A DNA stretch of 64,000 bases from Mycosarcoma maydis (taxonomy: Eukaryota; Basidiomycota; Ustilaginomycetes; Ustilaginales), in assembly GCF_000328475.2 (NCBI RefSeq), contig NC_026491.1, positions 62,001-126,000 of the forward strand, read 5' to 3'. The notes under the pieces are model-generated. The model worked only from the letters and a program-made list of their open reading frames with translations, was not told the DNA's origin and did no database searches. Positions 11,701 through 21,596 of this stretch are shown piece after piece. The translations under genes were made by a program, and so were the position numbers. Each line of letters opens with the position of its first letter. Positions within the stretch are counted from its first letter, which is position 1.

Positions 11701-12033
11701 ACGACTCTCTTCCGCTCTCGCCATTTTCCAACAAGCGACAAGATAGTCCCACGAGGTCTGGCCTTTAGCAAGATTGGCGAGAATGGTGATGTGCTCTGCA
11801 TCGTCGCTCATCACATCGGCTTGTGGATCGAGGGAAAGTCGAGCGATGAGGATCTGATCTGCGACTGATGCGGTGAGTTGTGATGGCGCAGACGAGTCCG
11901 ACGAGAGTTCTTCGGCGAGCTCCCTCAAATAGGTCTTGTTCCAACCGCTTTGTTCGGCTTCGCGACGGTCCAGGGTAATATTGAAGATGTTTGAGACAGC
12001 TGTGTGCTGCCATTGATCGAACGAGGCTGGCAT
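8755..12033 (-). CDS. UFD2: Ubiquitin conjugation factor E4 (U-box)
   Basis: E4 enzyme that elongates ubiquitin chains on substrates of the UFD/Cdc48 pathway in cytosol and nucleus. 1092 aa with no intron needed. It opens with the SFDQWQHTAVSNIFNITLD segment typical of Ufd2 N-termini, continues through the long helical Ufd2P core, and ends in a U-box of about 70 residues (DEYLDPLMATIMKDPVLLP, then STIKAHLLSDSTDPFNRSPL). The spacing from U-box to the terminus (AFIAERRRKS) is as in yeast Ufd2. The short basic leader that usually precedes the FDQWQH block in fungal homologues is absent here, so an unrecognised 5' exon is possible. Length and both ends otherwise match the family. Confidence 0.95.
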   Translation of the reverse strand: MPASFDQWQHTAVSNIFNITLDRREAEQSGWNKTYLRELAEELSSDSSAPSQLTASVADQILIARLSLDPQADVMSDDAEHITILANLAKGQTSWDYLVACWKMARAEESRVRKSLPAAEHSKALAVLEEIRALVISYAGLVLQSPDMFPNSTKPNGTPLSPLVLVDSLTHVSSSISSFGFSTTSEASTSHSTADLTTKFETIDGDDLPVFLNELAVRFGNDDGLDEILGPAFTELTRRIRDGDRGSDTPASSSSLPMHSTGQAAAPASGGVNPAALNQALANQDVQSVIAQLLAGRMAGAQPGAQPVTAPLGAIAKPNEGLTIAGLEWRPYVNAIVEAVEIKPIANMLAHLSNFDPEHVTGSRIELDSLLGPVLRLSAFPDAYPSITQHYFANAATQTQQEADANFRSIQSTMEIVHTLNFRIFNAIVRSGAPAREKVLAYWGKACALNAKRGAMQVRQELVASDGYMVNLYELLLRFAEPFMDAGLTKIDRIDLEYLRKQKRFDIQELTRINATEAEAKEWGQQAQAEPAGAPANFITEVFYLCVRLNNLGLGKAVRGIDEKEKEMGRFKKRIAEIEADRAMWSALAQAPQYENFLKRAKAEVERLHGEIYAAQSQLMAPEFLQKVITFNCFLMTWLIRVAEPKAMHPHTQVTLPLPQQVPTRFRMLPEHVFEDICDVMLFLSRVSAPLSESAKNDLVTFCTTFLSSGWYIKNPFLKAKLAEILFYNVIPWGRHTNGVLSDTLNIHALALQHLVPALMNFWIEAENTGSHTQFYDKFNMRYHLSQIFKSIWSNPKHKQQIHDQAQASGSDFVVFINRLMNDVTYLLDDALDKLQELHTKQSESEPPRAESTSSQEQQEREGHVRQLEQTIKSDLQLGTEFMRLLIDFTAETTEAFMTPEVVDRLAAMLDYNLDLMAGPKCQNLKVKHPKKVSFEPRNLLRMIMSVYLNLCSKREFVAAIARDGRSYSKPVFEKAGWIAERYMLKSPPELEAWAGMIAQVEEKRQMEQDDEEDLGDVPDEYLDPLMATIMKDPVLLPRSKAVVDRSTIKAHLLSDSTDPFNRSPLKIEDVIPDAELKAKIEAFIAERRRKS

Positions 12034-12606
12034 GGCGACGAGAATATTACGATCAAGTCAACCAAAAGTACACGCTTCCTCGTCTATTGAAGTGCAACGG
12101 CAACTGGCAGCCAAGCTTGACAAACTTGACCCGAATGCGCAGAGAAAAGTGTCGTTGATGCTGATGCCGATCGGCGACGGATAGGATGCTGGTGTGTTGT
12201 GGATAGGGACAACGCACCCAGCATGACACAGGAGCGTCGTCGCAAGCATGTCTTCGCACGGACTCGTGACTCTCACGAATCAAATCAACTCACAACTGCG
12301 CATTCACAATTCACGATTGGATTTCACGTTTCTGTCCACTTTCTTATTTTATTATTAATCACAGAATAAGTTATATGAAAATTGCTCGCTCGTTTGGCCT
12401 TACGACGCGTGCGAGCCAGATTGACTGACTCTACAATCACGAATGGCAACTCTGCAACTTTTGGTGTGGAGGTTTTGACCCTCAAAGTGATGCTTTGTTC
12501 CTACCTTGACTCTTCCAGCCTCACCTCTACGATCGCGACCAAGACTCAACAGCAAATGCACTCGATCGCAAACTCTTCCGCGCCTGTATCTCGGAGCGTA
12601 AGAGAT
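12034..12606. other. Intergenic 5' region between UFD2 and SWC5
   Basis: Divergent promoter region. It contains CACGATT/CACGAAT-type motifs (12275-12330) and an AT-rich TTATTATTAATCACAGAAT segment near 12350, similar to the one at 7087. The frame of SWC5 is open through 12382-12606 and includes ATGs at 12490 and 12556, so translation could start earlier than annotated. Confidence 0.6.
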
Positions 12607-13620
12607 ATGCCCAACTCGGGCAGTGATTCAGACGATGACGACGACTTTGTCCCTGATGCAGAGCCTTCGCACACTGCTGTGGTCCGCTCTGGGCTTTCGA
12701 AGCAGGGCAAAGATGCGGTTGTCGCCACCGATGATCCATCAGACTCGGACTCGGACTCGGACGCGGACGGAGCACACTCTGAGACGCAAGACAAGCCAGC
12801 AGGCGCCTCTGTTCGCGCTGCCGAACAGATCGACGCGGACGAGTTGGAAGCGCTGCGAAAGGAACGTGAGGAGCTTGTAGCAGCAGCTGGTGGCGAGCAA
12901 CGATTGGGCAAGCGTAGAAGGCTGGCACACGTTTCCGAATCAGGTGCGGACAATCAAGTGACGAACGACAATGAAGTGCAAGCGTTAAAAGCGAAAGCCG
13001 CCGCCGAATGGGAGGCTATCAAAGCGTCCGAATCTGGTTCCAGTATGAATGAGCAAGTCACGCAGTCGACAGCAACTGGTGACTACGCTTCGGCTACCAC
13101 ATTGGCAAGCACAGCTCGCCAAGAGATGGTCTCGATTCCGACAACGTACAAGTTTGCGGGCGAGCTACATACATCGATGCGCTTGCTACCCCGTTCGCAC
13201 CCAGATGCGCTCAAGTATCTCTCATCCCAAATCGCATCTCCCACTTCCACTACGAGCAGTGCACCCGCCCCTTCTGCATCCGCATCTGCACCACTCCCGA
13301 CATCACCAGCATCTACATCCACATCCAGCTCACCTTCGCGTCCACAACCAGCACGCCCCACACCGAGACGCAAAAAACCCTCGTCGCTCTCCGCCCTCTC
13401 CGCCGCCGCCACAACTAAGCCGACCAAACTCAACACACTCGAGAAAAGCAAGCTCGACTGGGACACTTACAAATCCGACCACTCCCAACTCTCACAGCAA
13501 GAACTCGACGAACTGGAACACCAGACCAAACGCGGTGGCAAAGGACTGGGTGATATGAAAGGCTATTTGGATAGGAGCGATTTCTTGGATCGAGTAAAGA
13601 ACCGTACTGCTCAGCCGTAG
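12607..13620 (+). CDS. SWC5: SWR1-complex subunit Swc5 (Bucentaur/CFDP1 family)
   Basis: Component of the SWR1 chromatin remodeller that deposits H2A.Z; nuclear. 337 aa from the ATG at 12607, chosen because the protein then begins like its homologues with a short acidic Ser/Asp tract and DDFVPDAEPS. The middle is disordered with acidic and Ser/Pro-rich stretches. The C-terminal 80 residues form the BCNT-C domain: LNTLEKSKLDWDTYKSD, then GGKGLGDMKGYLDRSDFLDR before a short tail. This domain is the family signature. Two upstream in-frame ATGs (12490 and 12556) would add non-conserved residues. The gene diverges from UFD2. Confidence 0.9.
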   Translation: MPNSGSDSDDDDDFVPDAEPSHTAVVRSGLSKQGKDAVVATDDPSDSDSDSDADGAHSETQDKPAGASVRAAEQIDADELEALRKEREELVAAAGGEQRLGKRRRLAHVSESGADNQVTNDNEVQALKAKAAAEWEAIKASESGSSMNEQVTQSTATGDYASATTLASTARQEMVSIPTTYKFAGELHTSMRLLPRSHPDALKYLSSQIASPTSTTSSAPAPSASASAPLPTSPASTSTSSSPSRPQPARPTPRRKKPSSLSALSAAATTKPTKLNTLEKSKLDWDTYKSDHSQLSQQELDELEHQTKRGGKGLGDMKGYLDRSDFLDRVKNRTAQP

Positions 13621-13657
13621 CCTCTACAGAATCGTTCTCACTATATCCCGCTGCATG

Positions 13658-15625
13658 TCAATTCGTGTGGTGCATACGGTCAGACTCTGCGCAAAGACTA
13701 ACCGAGTGTGCACCGATTTGCTCCATTGCTCGAAAAACAGAAAGCTCTACAAACGCTAAGAGAGAGAGAGAGGGAGAGCNNNNNNNNNNNNNNNNNNNNN
13801 NNNNNNNNNNNNNNNNNNNNNNNNNNNNNNNNNNNNNNNNNNNNNNNNNNNNNNNNNNNNNNNNNNNNNNNNNNNNNNNGGAAGCACGTGAGCCACCGGC
13901 GACCTCGTTGGGACTCTCGCCGTCGGCGGGCGAGGATTCGCCGCCCATGGCTGGTGCGAACTCAGGTTTGCGCAGAGCGTTGCGGAAAGCATCAGCCATG
14001 CGCGATGCTTCATCCGAGGTAAAGGGCTGTTCGTCGGAATAGCGACTTGCCCTCGAGTTGGTGGCCGCCATGGCTGCTCCTCCTGCGCCTGCGCCTGCTG
14101 CTGCTCCGAGTGCGACCGCGCCTGCGTCTTCTTGTTCAAGCATCTGCGACGTCTCTCCAGCATACGTTCCACCTTCGTTGAAACTTCGGCCTGCCAGGGA
14201 GCCAGCAGCTGCCGCCATCATGGGTGAAGAACTTCGATGACTGCCATCGCCATGTTGACGCTGACGTCGCCTTCGAAGAGCAGCCATGACAAAGTAGGCC
14301 CCGGCCATGGCGGCGACCACGGCAAGGAAGCCGAGAACTGAGATGAGGACGATAGCATACGTCGGAAGGGCGAGACCATTCGAGTTGGAGTTGTTGCCAC
14401 TGCCTCCGAGACGTCCTCCGTTGGCCTGGGCCGTAGCTGTTGCCGTGATAACGGAACCATTGGGCAGCGTGGCAGTGGTTGTAGCTTGGAGGGTTTCTGT
14501 ACCGCTGAGACCCGAGGCGCGCAAAGAAGATTCGAGCGCAGCGCTAAGGCTGGATTGAACAGCAGATGCCGAAGCTGCTGCAGCTGCACTGTCAGTGAGG
14601 GTGGAAGAGGCTGATGTGGAAGCGCTGGCCGCTGAAGCAGAGGCAGCACTGGCAGAAGAGGCTGCAGCTGCCGAGCTTGACGACGCCCTGGCTTGTGCAA
14701 TAGAGTAAGGCAAGGTGGTTTGAAGCGCGGTAAAGGTGGCCAGACGCGTAGTGGTACCCGTGAGGGGCTGATTGGCTGGCAGCACAACAAAGTAAAACGG
14801 CCAAGAGATGTTTTGGTTGGGTTGAATGTTGTCGGCAGCTGAGCGGTTGGCCCACCAGAGGTCGGTTGGCTCGAATGAGAGTCTATTTTGGCCGTTGTCC
14901 TGGGACATCCACGAAGTGATGAGACGGTCCGTATCTTCTTGGAAAAGGTAGACATCTACATATCCAGCTTGAGCGAAGAGCGGGTAGTTGGCGTTCCAGA
15001 TGAACCTGCTCCACGTGTTTTGTACAACCGTGGTGCCGGCAGTTGGGTAGCAGCTGAGCTCATCGTTGCCGACATAACACCTCTGTTCGGCTTCAGTCTG
15101 ACGACGCTGAATGCTGTTTGGCAGCGACGAGCCAGGCTCTGCTCTTGGAAGCCATTCGTTTGGTTGGTAGGTTGGGTTGTGTAGGACGTCACGCTTGATG
15201 GCCATGACTTGGTGGATATCACGCGCCCAGAATGGACCAAGGATGTGCTCACTGTTTGCTTGGACAGCGTCGGCCCCATGCTGCGAGACACGCCTGTCAA
15301 AGTCGTGGGCGGGTATACGGACGTGCTCAGGTTCATGTTGGCTTCTACGTGTTGGCGGTACTGTAGGTGCGGGTGCGGCTGCAGGCGCTGGAGATGGAGA
15401 TGGAAATGGATATGGGTGGGGGAAGCGTTTTTGTACGGCGTCGACATTGCTCTCTAAGATTGGGTCAAATGAGCGCTTGTCTGAGCTCTGCAGGCCTGCG
15501 CTGCTGCTCTCGCCGACGAGACGCATTTGGACGTGGGTACCGTTTGTGGAGCGTTGTCTGTGCTTGTCCTGGGTTGGCACGGTGGACGAATGAGGCGGAG
15601 GCGGACGGGTGGTGCTACCGCACAG
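13658..15625 (-). CDS. Single-pass membrane protein, Psg1-like; 5' exon and 3' end unresolved
   Basis: The visible frame encodes a basic, proline-rich N-terminal stretch with several dibasic sites, then a conserved-looking luminal domain (CYVGNDELSCYPTAGTT, WSRFIWNANYPLF, FYFVVLPANQPLTG), a long Ala/Ser spacer, one transmembrane helix (YAIVLISVLGFLAVVAAMAG) followed by RRRRQRQ, and an Ala/Gly-rich cytosolic tail. The order fits a type I membrane protein, perhaps of the yeast Psg1 (YKL077W) class, but that is tentative. No ATG or signal peptide lies in this exon. A TAG acceptor at 15628-15626 may join a hydrophobic upstream exon (about 15978-15700, reading VHWLVCLTTISILSSFT) through a 72-bp intron. 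The tail runs into the N gap, so the stop at 13658 is not reliable. Confidence 0.6.
   Translation of the reverse strand: MCGSTTRPPPPHSSTVPTQDKHRQRSTNGTHVQMRLVGESSSAGLQSSDKRSFDPILESNVDAVQKRFPHPYPFPSPSPAPAAAPAPTVPPTRRSQHEPEHVRIPAHDFDRRVSQHGADAVQANSEHILGPFWARDIHQVMAIKRDVLHNPTYQPNEWLPRAEPGSSLPNSIQRRQTEAEQRCYVGNDELSCYPTAGTTVVQNTWSRFIWNANYPLFAQAGYVDVYLFQEDTDRLITSWMSQDNGQNRLSFEPTDLWWANRSAADNIQPNQNISWPFYFVVLPANQPLTGTTTRLATFTALQTTLPYSIAQARASSSSAAAASSASAASASAASASTSASSTLTDSAAAAASASAVQSSLSAALESSLRASGLSGTETLQATTTATLPNGSVITATATAQANGGRLGGSGNNSNSNGLALPTYAIVLISVLGFLAVVAAMAGAYFVMAALRRRRQRQHGDGSHRSSSPMMAAAAGSLAGRSFNEGGTYAGETSQMLEQEDAGAVALGAAAGAGAGGAAMAATNSRASRYSDEQPFTSDEASRMADAFRNALRKPEFAPAMGGESSPADGESPNEVAGGSRASXXXXXXXXXXXXXXXXXXXXXXXXXXXXXXXXXXSPSLSLLAFVELSVFRAMEQIGAHSVSLCAESDRMHHTN
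13780..13879. other. Assembly gap (100 N)
   Basis: Exactly 100 N, the usual placeholder for unknown length. The left flank is an AG dinucleotide run (13759-13778), the likely reason the assembly broke. It cuts the 3' part of the membrane-protein gene on the minus strand. Confidence 0.98.
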
Positions 15626-18491
15626 CTAAGCGGTAATAGTGGTCGGTGGCTGGGAGAGTGGACGTGGCAGAAGGCGTCTCTGTATCTGTGTATCTACTGG
15701 ATGAAGCTGATTCGCGCGGGTTGGCTCCTGGACGGAGAGACGTTCGTAAGGGTCAATGAACGGGGGATGCGGTTAAGGGTATAGTCGAGGGTCTGTCGAA
15801 CGATAAAGTGAGCCTCGAGGTGCGAGTGTTGGGAGCGAGAGGCGAGCCGAGGCGGCGAAGCGGGGTGGGACCACGGTGTCAGCAGCGGTCGACAAAGGGA
15901 TGTCGACTCTAGAAGTGCGACGATGGTGAAGGAGGATAGGATCGAGATGGTGGTGAGGCAAACAAGCCAGTGGACCACGACGTCTGAGCGTGGAACAGAG
16001 AGGCAGAGAGGAGAAGGCTCCTCGTTTTACACGAAATAATTTCGACAGGCGAGAGACTGAAAACGAAGAGAGAGGGACAGACACTGAGAGAAACAGCGAT
16101 CGCGGGGAGAGTGACAAAATGTGACAGAAGAGAGCGTTCGCCGACCACGAACAGTCAGATACAGCTAATGGGCCTCCGCTTCTCTCTCTCTTTCTCACAC
16201 ATTTCACATTCACGATTATTGTAGATAAATATATCACTGTATATTTAAATATATAAATATATAAATATATAATAATAATATTGCCAAAGTGTGAGTGAGT
16301 TGAGCATTGATGCACATCGCACAGCGCGATGCAGAGGTTTGGTCGTCCACGATCTGATTCACGATTTTCCACGCCAAAAACAATTATTGATCATCTGTAG
16401 CAGAGCAGCCGAGGCCAGCCCAAGGGATCGGAGCGGCCGAATCACGATATGTAAAATCAGTCACAAGTGAATGTTTTGTGATTCGTGATTGTTGGCTTGG
16501 CTTGAACTGCCTACAAGCCTCTTAGAGTGACGGTAAGGATGGCATCGAATGTCGCCTGGATCCCATTCCTACCAGCTGTAAGAGCAGCTGTGACTGAAAG
16601 CAGAGCTAAATGTATCACACAGCCAAAGCGCGTTGGGTGGGGCACTTTGCGCTCAGGTGGTAGGTGCGTGCGCTTCATGTAAGTTACGCAAAGATGATCC
16701 ACCTGATGTGCGGGACGATGAAAATGGTCCTCACAAGAGAACCAAAAGAACCCTGACGACACACTACTGGAAGAGGAAGGCGAGGCGTCTCAGTTGTCGA
16801 CCATCGCTCGATCAAGGCGGTTCGTGATGTGTTGGTGGTGGTCCAATCGTGAATGCATGAATAGTCCTTATCGACGCCGTGGCTGTTTTAAAGTCGTTCT
16901 TTAGAACCCTCTTTTGCTTCTGGCCTCACTGTAAGTCGACTCGTGACTGTCTCGCTCGCTCTGGCATTCCACTCAACTCGTGCTCTCCCTAGGTTTTCCA
17001 GTAGGAGCAACAACCATGCACCAACGCCGTACTCTTTGCAAAAAATGGGACGGCGCCTGTTCCTGATTGTCGGTTGGTTTGGTGTCAAACTTGACATCTG
17101 CCATCAACAACCCCATCGTGTCGGCTCATTCAAGGCGAGCGACTCTCGATGGATCGTTTTGGTACATGCTCGGTACTCAACACGAGACGAGCCACGGTCG
17201 AGCCCACTCGTCCAGTCGAAACGACCCATTCATGAGAGTTGCTTTTGCCTGAAGCTAGCGCGAAAGCTTTGCAACCACCTTAAATTCTGACCGCCCCTGA
17301 GTGCTTTTTACCTTGATTCCTGCGAGTGCCTGTTCCTTTGTCGTCTACGCGGAGCGACTACAGTCACTGTACAACAGGTGCCTACAACCATATCAGAGTT
17401 GTTACATCAGTTGTAAATAGGCGAATGCAGTCACGCTCTTTTGAGATGCAGCGCCACTCCGTGACTGCACTCGAGTTTGGGACCATCCATTCACGAATTG
17501 GGTCCTCAGGAAAATTCGTCGGGGAGCCAAATGAATGGAGGAATGCGAATGTCAGTCAGTCATCGTGAGTCAACCGCTTGTGGACGCGCGAAACGAGGCA
17601 CGAAGGCATGAAATATTCCATCTGAAACGGTCCCTTGCGAATTCGTGATTCGCTGATTCACTCGAATCAAGTCACCACTCACAACTCGTGACTGTGACTG
17701 TAGCATCGCCCACCAAAACAAGGCATTTGCTTCAGCTGTCTCACTCACGCTCTCAAGATTCGTTTTAATTAAACACAAACTTCAATTTGGGTTTTCCCAT
17801 CGTCCCGACGTTCCTCTCTCCCGTCCGTTGCCATCCTACCTCGAAAGGTTTAGGTTTGGCTAGTTTCGTCCTTGTCTGCCACTTGACCGGCCAAAGGTGG
17901 CATGCTTCGCGTACCATTCACGATTCGTGGTTCAAAAAATGGCTGTTTGGTAGTCAACTCTAGTTAACTGAAATTCGCCTTGCCAGAGTCCCTTTTGGCG
18001 CACCATGTCAACATGCGGGCCATGCAGTTCCGCCGCCGGTGCAAATTACGGTCACTGTGCAGATTCACCTGCAGATTGAAACTCGACGCAGAGATATCTC
18101 GTCTTTGTACCAATTTTGAGAGCAAATACTGTACAGTAGCCTCGACATTTCAGCAGCACCTGCAAGCCTGAGTCATTCAAGATTCGCGATTGCTGCACGC
18201 GTGCTCGTGGCTGCATCACTATTCACGATCTGTTTGCCATCTGCTCCACTACACCAACTCGATCATCGGGTCGTCAAATGAGCTCCAGTTCGTGCAGCAT
18301 CATTTGATTCGGTTCATCGCTCGCCATGCTCTTTCCATGTCCACTTCGGATCGTTTCCGTTTGCAAGGTTGTCTGTATTCCGAAGATGTGCCACGCGTGG
18401 TGCTGTCGACTCGTACCATCGATACGGGATGCAGTCACTGTCACGTGTGTAGACTGATACGCGATACACGCTGCTCGACCTAACATACAAT
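15626..18491. other. Long intergenic region, no firm gene
   Basis: About 2.9 kb without a supported gene, apart from the possible signal-peptide exon of the preceding minus-strand gene at about 15978-15700. It contains pyrimidine/purine-rich stretches near 16040-16200, an AT-rich TATAAATA block (16225-16280), and repeated CACGATT/TCGTGATT motifs (16207, 16360, 16480, 17645, 17917). Confidence 0.6.
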
Positions 18492-19544
18492 TCATTTGCG
18501 CACGTGGCCGTGAGTTCCAAGCAAACCCAGTTGAAACCGCTCGCCCTTCCATTCGATGCTACCGCCCAATCCCTTCTCGAAAGCATCCGGATCAATCTCC
18601 AATCCCTCGGCCAACTGACTAAGTACCAAGTTGGAACCAAGCAGACTAAGACCTCCGTACCTCTGCTCTGTTTCGACGTCAGATGACCTCGGTCCACGAC
18701 GGCGTCTGGAAGGCTGTGGACAAGGATGATATACGTATCCGTTGGACGGATCGACTATCAGCTTGTCCGGCTGAAATGGCTCCCATAAGCTGCCTGCCCA
18801 TTTCAACATACCCCCTACGCCATTATGGTCCACCAATTCGCGGTACACAATCGGCGTATCTTGACATCTCACCAGATTGAGTTCAGGTCCACACGGTGAG
18901 ATCCATTCATACCCTTCGCTATTGCCGTTCTTGCATGCTTGACAGTACAATTCCTCTCGCGACCGTGTTTCTCTTCTATCGATGGTGCCGTTAAACGGTG
19001 CAACGTCGCTCCAGTCCGTACGCAAGTCTGTTGCCGGACGAGGTCCCAGGATGTCGTGCCGTGTTATTTTTCCCGAGTGCAGATACTCAACGTTGGCTGT
19101 CACCGCCTCCGGATTGGGTCGTATTCGCTTGAAGAAGAAGTCAAGGAACTCAGCGTTCTTGAAGCAGCTTGTCAGATTTTTCGGCACTGTATCGTGGATG
19201 AACAGCTGACCATGTACGTCGACCACGTATCTGTACACTCGAAATGCAGATGTGGGTCCCTTTGCATCGTTGCTAAGGTAGCGTCCCGAAGCCTGTGCTC
19301 GGAAGCGAGGCCACAACGGCGGGATCACTCGACGAGCCACCGCGGCGCATCCGATGAGCAGCATCGAAACGAGCCCGAGAACAAGACGCACAACCTCAGG
19401 AAAGGATCGTGCCGACCTTGTAATTTCGAGGTTGAATGTGAGCAACAAGGCTACGATAGGGTCAAGCAGCTTCACGCTTCTGCCGCTCTTTATCATAACT
19501 TGGTCCAAGCTGCGCTGAAGTGGAGGTGTTCCATGTCCCTTCAT
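18492..19544 (-). CDS. DUF4505 / UPF0598 family protein (C8orf82-like)
   Basis: 350 aa of the UPF0598 family, whose human member is C8orf82 and whose biochemical role is unknown. The family core is plain: FRVYRYVVDVHGQLFIHDT, PKNLTSCFKNAEFLDFFFKR, RPNPEAVTANVEYLHSG, and, after the middle, YEWISPCGPELNLVRCQDTP with VYRELVDHNGV. The start is the ATG at 19544; an internal Met at residue 17 is also possible. The first 90 residues carry a hydrophobic stretch (VVRLVLGLVSMLLIGCAAVA) followed by Arg residues, which could be a membrane anchor or organelle-targeting signal (inference). The C-terminus (about 270-350) is specific to this lineage. It lies tail-out and diverges from the uS8m gene to its right. 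Confidence 0.85.
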   Translation of the reverse strand: MKGHGTPPLQRSLDQVMIKSGRSVKLLDPIVALLLTFNLEITRSARSFPEVVRLVLGLVSMLLIGCAAVARRVIPPLWPRFRAQASGRYLSNDAKGPTSAFRVYRYVVDVHGQLFIHDTVPKNLTSCFKNAEFLDFFFKRIRPNPEAVTANVEYLHSGKITRHDILGPRPATDLRTDWSDVAPFNGTIDRRETRSREELYCQACKNGNSEGYEWISPCGPELNLVRCQDTPIVYRELVDHNGVGGMLKWAGSLWEPFQPDKLIVDPSNGYVYHPCPQPSRRRRGPRSSDVETEQRYGGLSLLGSNLVLSQLAEGLEIDPDAFEKGLGGSIEWKGERFQLGLLGTHGHVRK

Positions 19545-19834
19545 TCGTGATTCGTAATTTCACCTGTCGTGGTCATATGTTAACAAAACATCAATGTTTA
19601 AACTGCGAACTTAACAAGATAAATTTTAACACTTCGTGCTTCCGTGTTGGTCCTTGAGAAGCGGCTCCGACAAAAAAAAGGAGCTCTTTTCAGAAGAAAT
19701 CAATCACTAATGTATCTCCTACTTTCAGCTTGTTCCTCACCATCATCGTTCACAGTTGCAAGCAAACCATCTCCGCTCCTCATTTATCCTGAATCCATCT
19801 GCAGCATCATCTACACGCACTCCCCGTCACAAAC

Positions 19835-20296
19835 ATGCCGCTTCATGCCGATCTTTGCACAATACTCCAGAATGCCTCGCGCGCTCGTCTGCGTTCCATC
19901 CCCATCGCATCTACCAAGGACAACCTCTCGATCCTCTCGATCCTTCTTCAGCACGGTTTTATCCACAACGTAGTACGAGGTACGCAAACTGGTCCCTCTC
20001 CCATCTTGTACACATCTGCAAGCCCAGCTGCGCGCAGACTGTGGGTCGATCTCAAATTCCGTCCCGACGACCGACCGGTATTGGAAAAGATGAACGTGGT
20101 TTCTAAACCATCGCGCAAATTGACCATGGACAAGGACGAGCTGTTGAGATTTGCCACGGGAAGGAGGGCCAAATTTGTCAAGCCGCTGGATATGGGCGAG
20201 ATTGGCATTGTTGACTGTGGAAAGAATGGCTGGTGGGAAGTCAGGGATGCCATTAGGAGAGGGTATGGAGGAGAGGTCGTTGCTCGCGTTTCGTAG
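19835..20296 (+). CDS. MRPS8: Mitochondrial small-subunit ribosomal protein uS8m
   Basis: Mitoribosomal protein S8, 153 aa, one exon. The N-terminus (ADLCTILQNASRARL) corresponds to the S8 start in which the first helix packs on 12S/15S rRNA. The N-terminal domain continues with NLSILSILLQHGFIHNV. The C-terminal domain has KPSRKLTMDKDELLRFATG and DMGEIGIVDCGKNGWWEVRD, ending GGEVVARVS, the characteristic S8 carboxyl end. Length agrees with fungal mitochondrial S8 (about 150). No cleavable presequence is evident, which is common for this protein. Confidence 0.9.
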   Translation: MPLHADLCTILQNASRARLRSIPIASTKDNLSILSILLQHGFIHNVVRGTQTGPSPILYTSASPAARRLWVDLKFRPDDRPVLEKMNVVSKPSRKLTMDKDELLRFATGRRAKFVKPLDMGEIGIVDCGKNGWWEVRDAIRRGYGGEVVARVS

Positions 20297-21104
20297 ACTC
20301 TTCTTTTTCGCCTACTCTCGTCATCACCTGGATAACGCATGGTCTCAACGTCACAGCCAACGCTAGTTCTCTCATCCTCTTGTTATCATCTCTCCCACAA
20401 CGCTGCTGCCGTCAAGCTTCATAGCCCACTACGACTCTCGCCTCATCCCCTCACATCATTGTATTTGTATCACCTGCATTGCATCGCTACCATCTACTGG
20501 AGTCTTTCAGGCCGGTCCGTGTCCTCGCCTCCGTGTGATTCGCAACAAAGTTGACCACGAGGTGGAAGAAGTGCACAGTCACGTGCAATCACGGATCGGG
20601 AATGTGGTGACGTTTTAAAAGTCTAACAATTGTAAATCTTGTCCACGGTAGCTGAGAGGTTTGGAGCGTGACACAGATCATCATGTTGCATGCACGATGC
20701 TTGTCATTCTTTCTTGAGCACTATCATGGTCAACTACATCGTTGCATCTTCGTCCGCTCCGCACTGCACTATAGGGATCAAGAGGTAAGCTCTATCCGAA
20801 AAAGGCTTGCATCAGCATTGCTAGCCATCCGATCGAGCATTGTACGCACTCTCGCAACGGCCACCGCAACCACAACGAGCACCCTCTCTGTTCATTGGCC
20901 ATTACGGAATTCGACTTGATCTCGTTCGAGTTGGAAGATTGCATCTGAACGATACTGTATACGGCAATTTGTGGTAGGCATTATTTGTAGCAAGTGCTGG
21001 ATACACGAGAGGCGCATCCTCGGTCACTGTCACGCCACCACGAGGGAGCGAAAGGATAGCAAGAACAGCTTGACGAAAGCACGCACGCTTCGTTGTCACA
21101 GAAG
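20297..21104. other. Intergenic region
   Basis: 3' flank of uS8m and 5' flank of YOS1. Small frames here (for example 20668-20919) have no recognisable protein character. A CACG-type motif lies near 20580-20600. Nothing else is supported. Confidence 0.6.
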
Positions 21105-21596
21105 ATGTTTGGTCTCGGGTCAGCGTTCTATCTGATCCTCTTCATCACAAATGCGTTAGCGGTCTTGTCGGAAGAACGCTTTCTAGCCAGAGGTGAGTGC
21201 TTGTTATGTTGATCGCTTGGCATCGTTGTGGCACGTCCTGATCTCGTCAGGACGAACGTGACTGACCACATTTTTTTTCGTAACTCTCTTGGTTATGAGT
21301 GTCTATAGTCGGGTGGTCGTCACATTCGCTAGCGAGCCAATCTAGTGCGTTCGATCAAGGATTCCAGTCGAACCCGTATGCCTCATCCGCAGCCGACGTG
21401 ACGATCAAGGCTAGGCTCATCAACCTCATCTCTGCTGTCCGCACATTGATGCGAAGTAAGTCGATAACATCGTCGCTTGACCCAGATCATCTTGTTCGAT
21501 ATCAGTCTGACGAGATTTCTCCTCGGCTTTTGCTTAACAGTCCCGTTAGTGGCGATCAATATCGTCGTCGTCATCTACCTCATCGTTCTCGGTTGA
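21105..21596 (+). CDS. YOS1: ER-Golgi transport protein Yos1 (IER3IP1 family), three exons
   Basis: Small membrane protein of ER-Golgi COPII vesicles that binds Yip1/Yif1 in yeast. Exons: 21105-21192, 21309-21455, 21541-21596. Introns of 116 and 85 bp have GTGAGT and GTAAGT donors and TATAG and AACAG acceptors. The spliced product is 96 aa. It starts MFGLGSAFYLILFITNALAV with LSEERFL directly after, the diagnostic Yos1 N-terminal helix and motif. It ends with KARLINLISAVRTLMR joined to IPLVAINIVVVIYLIVLG, the conserved second helix. Splice phases match at both junctions and the stop falls right after the final Gly, as in the family. The gene is easily missed because no exon exceeds 50 codons. 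Confidence 0.93.
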
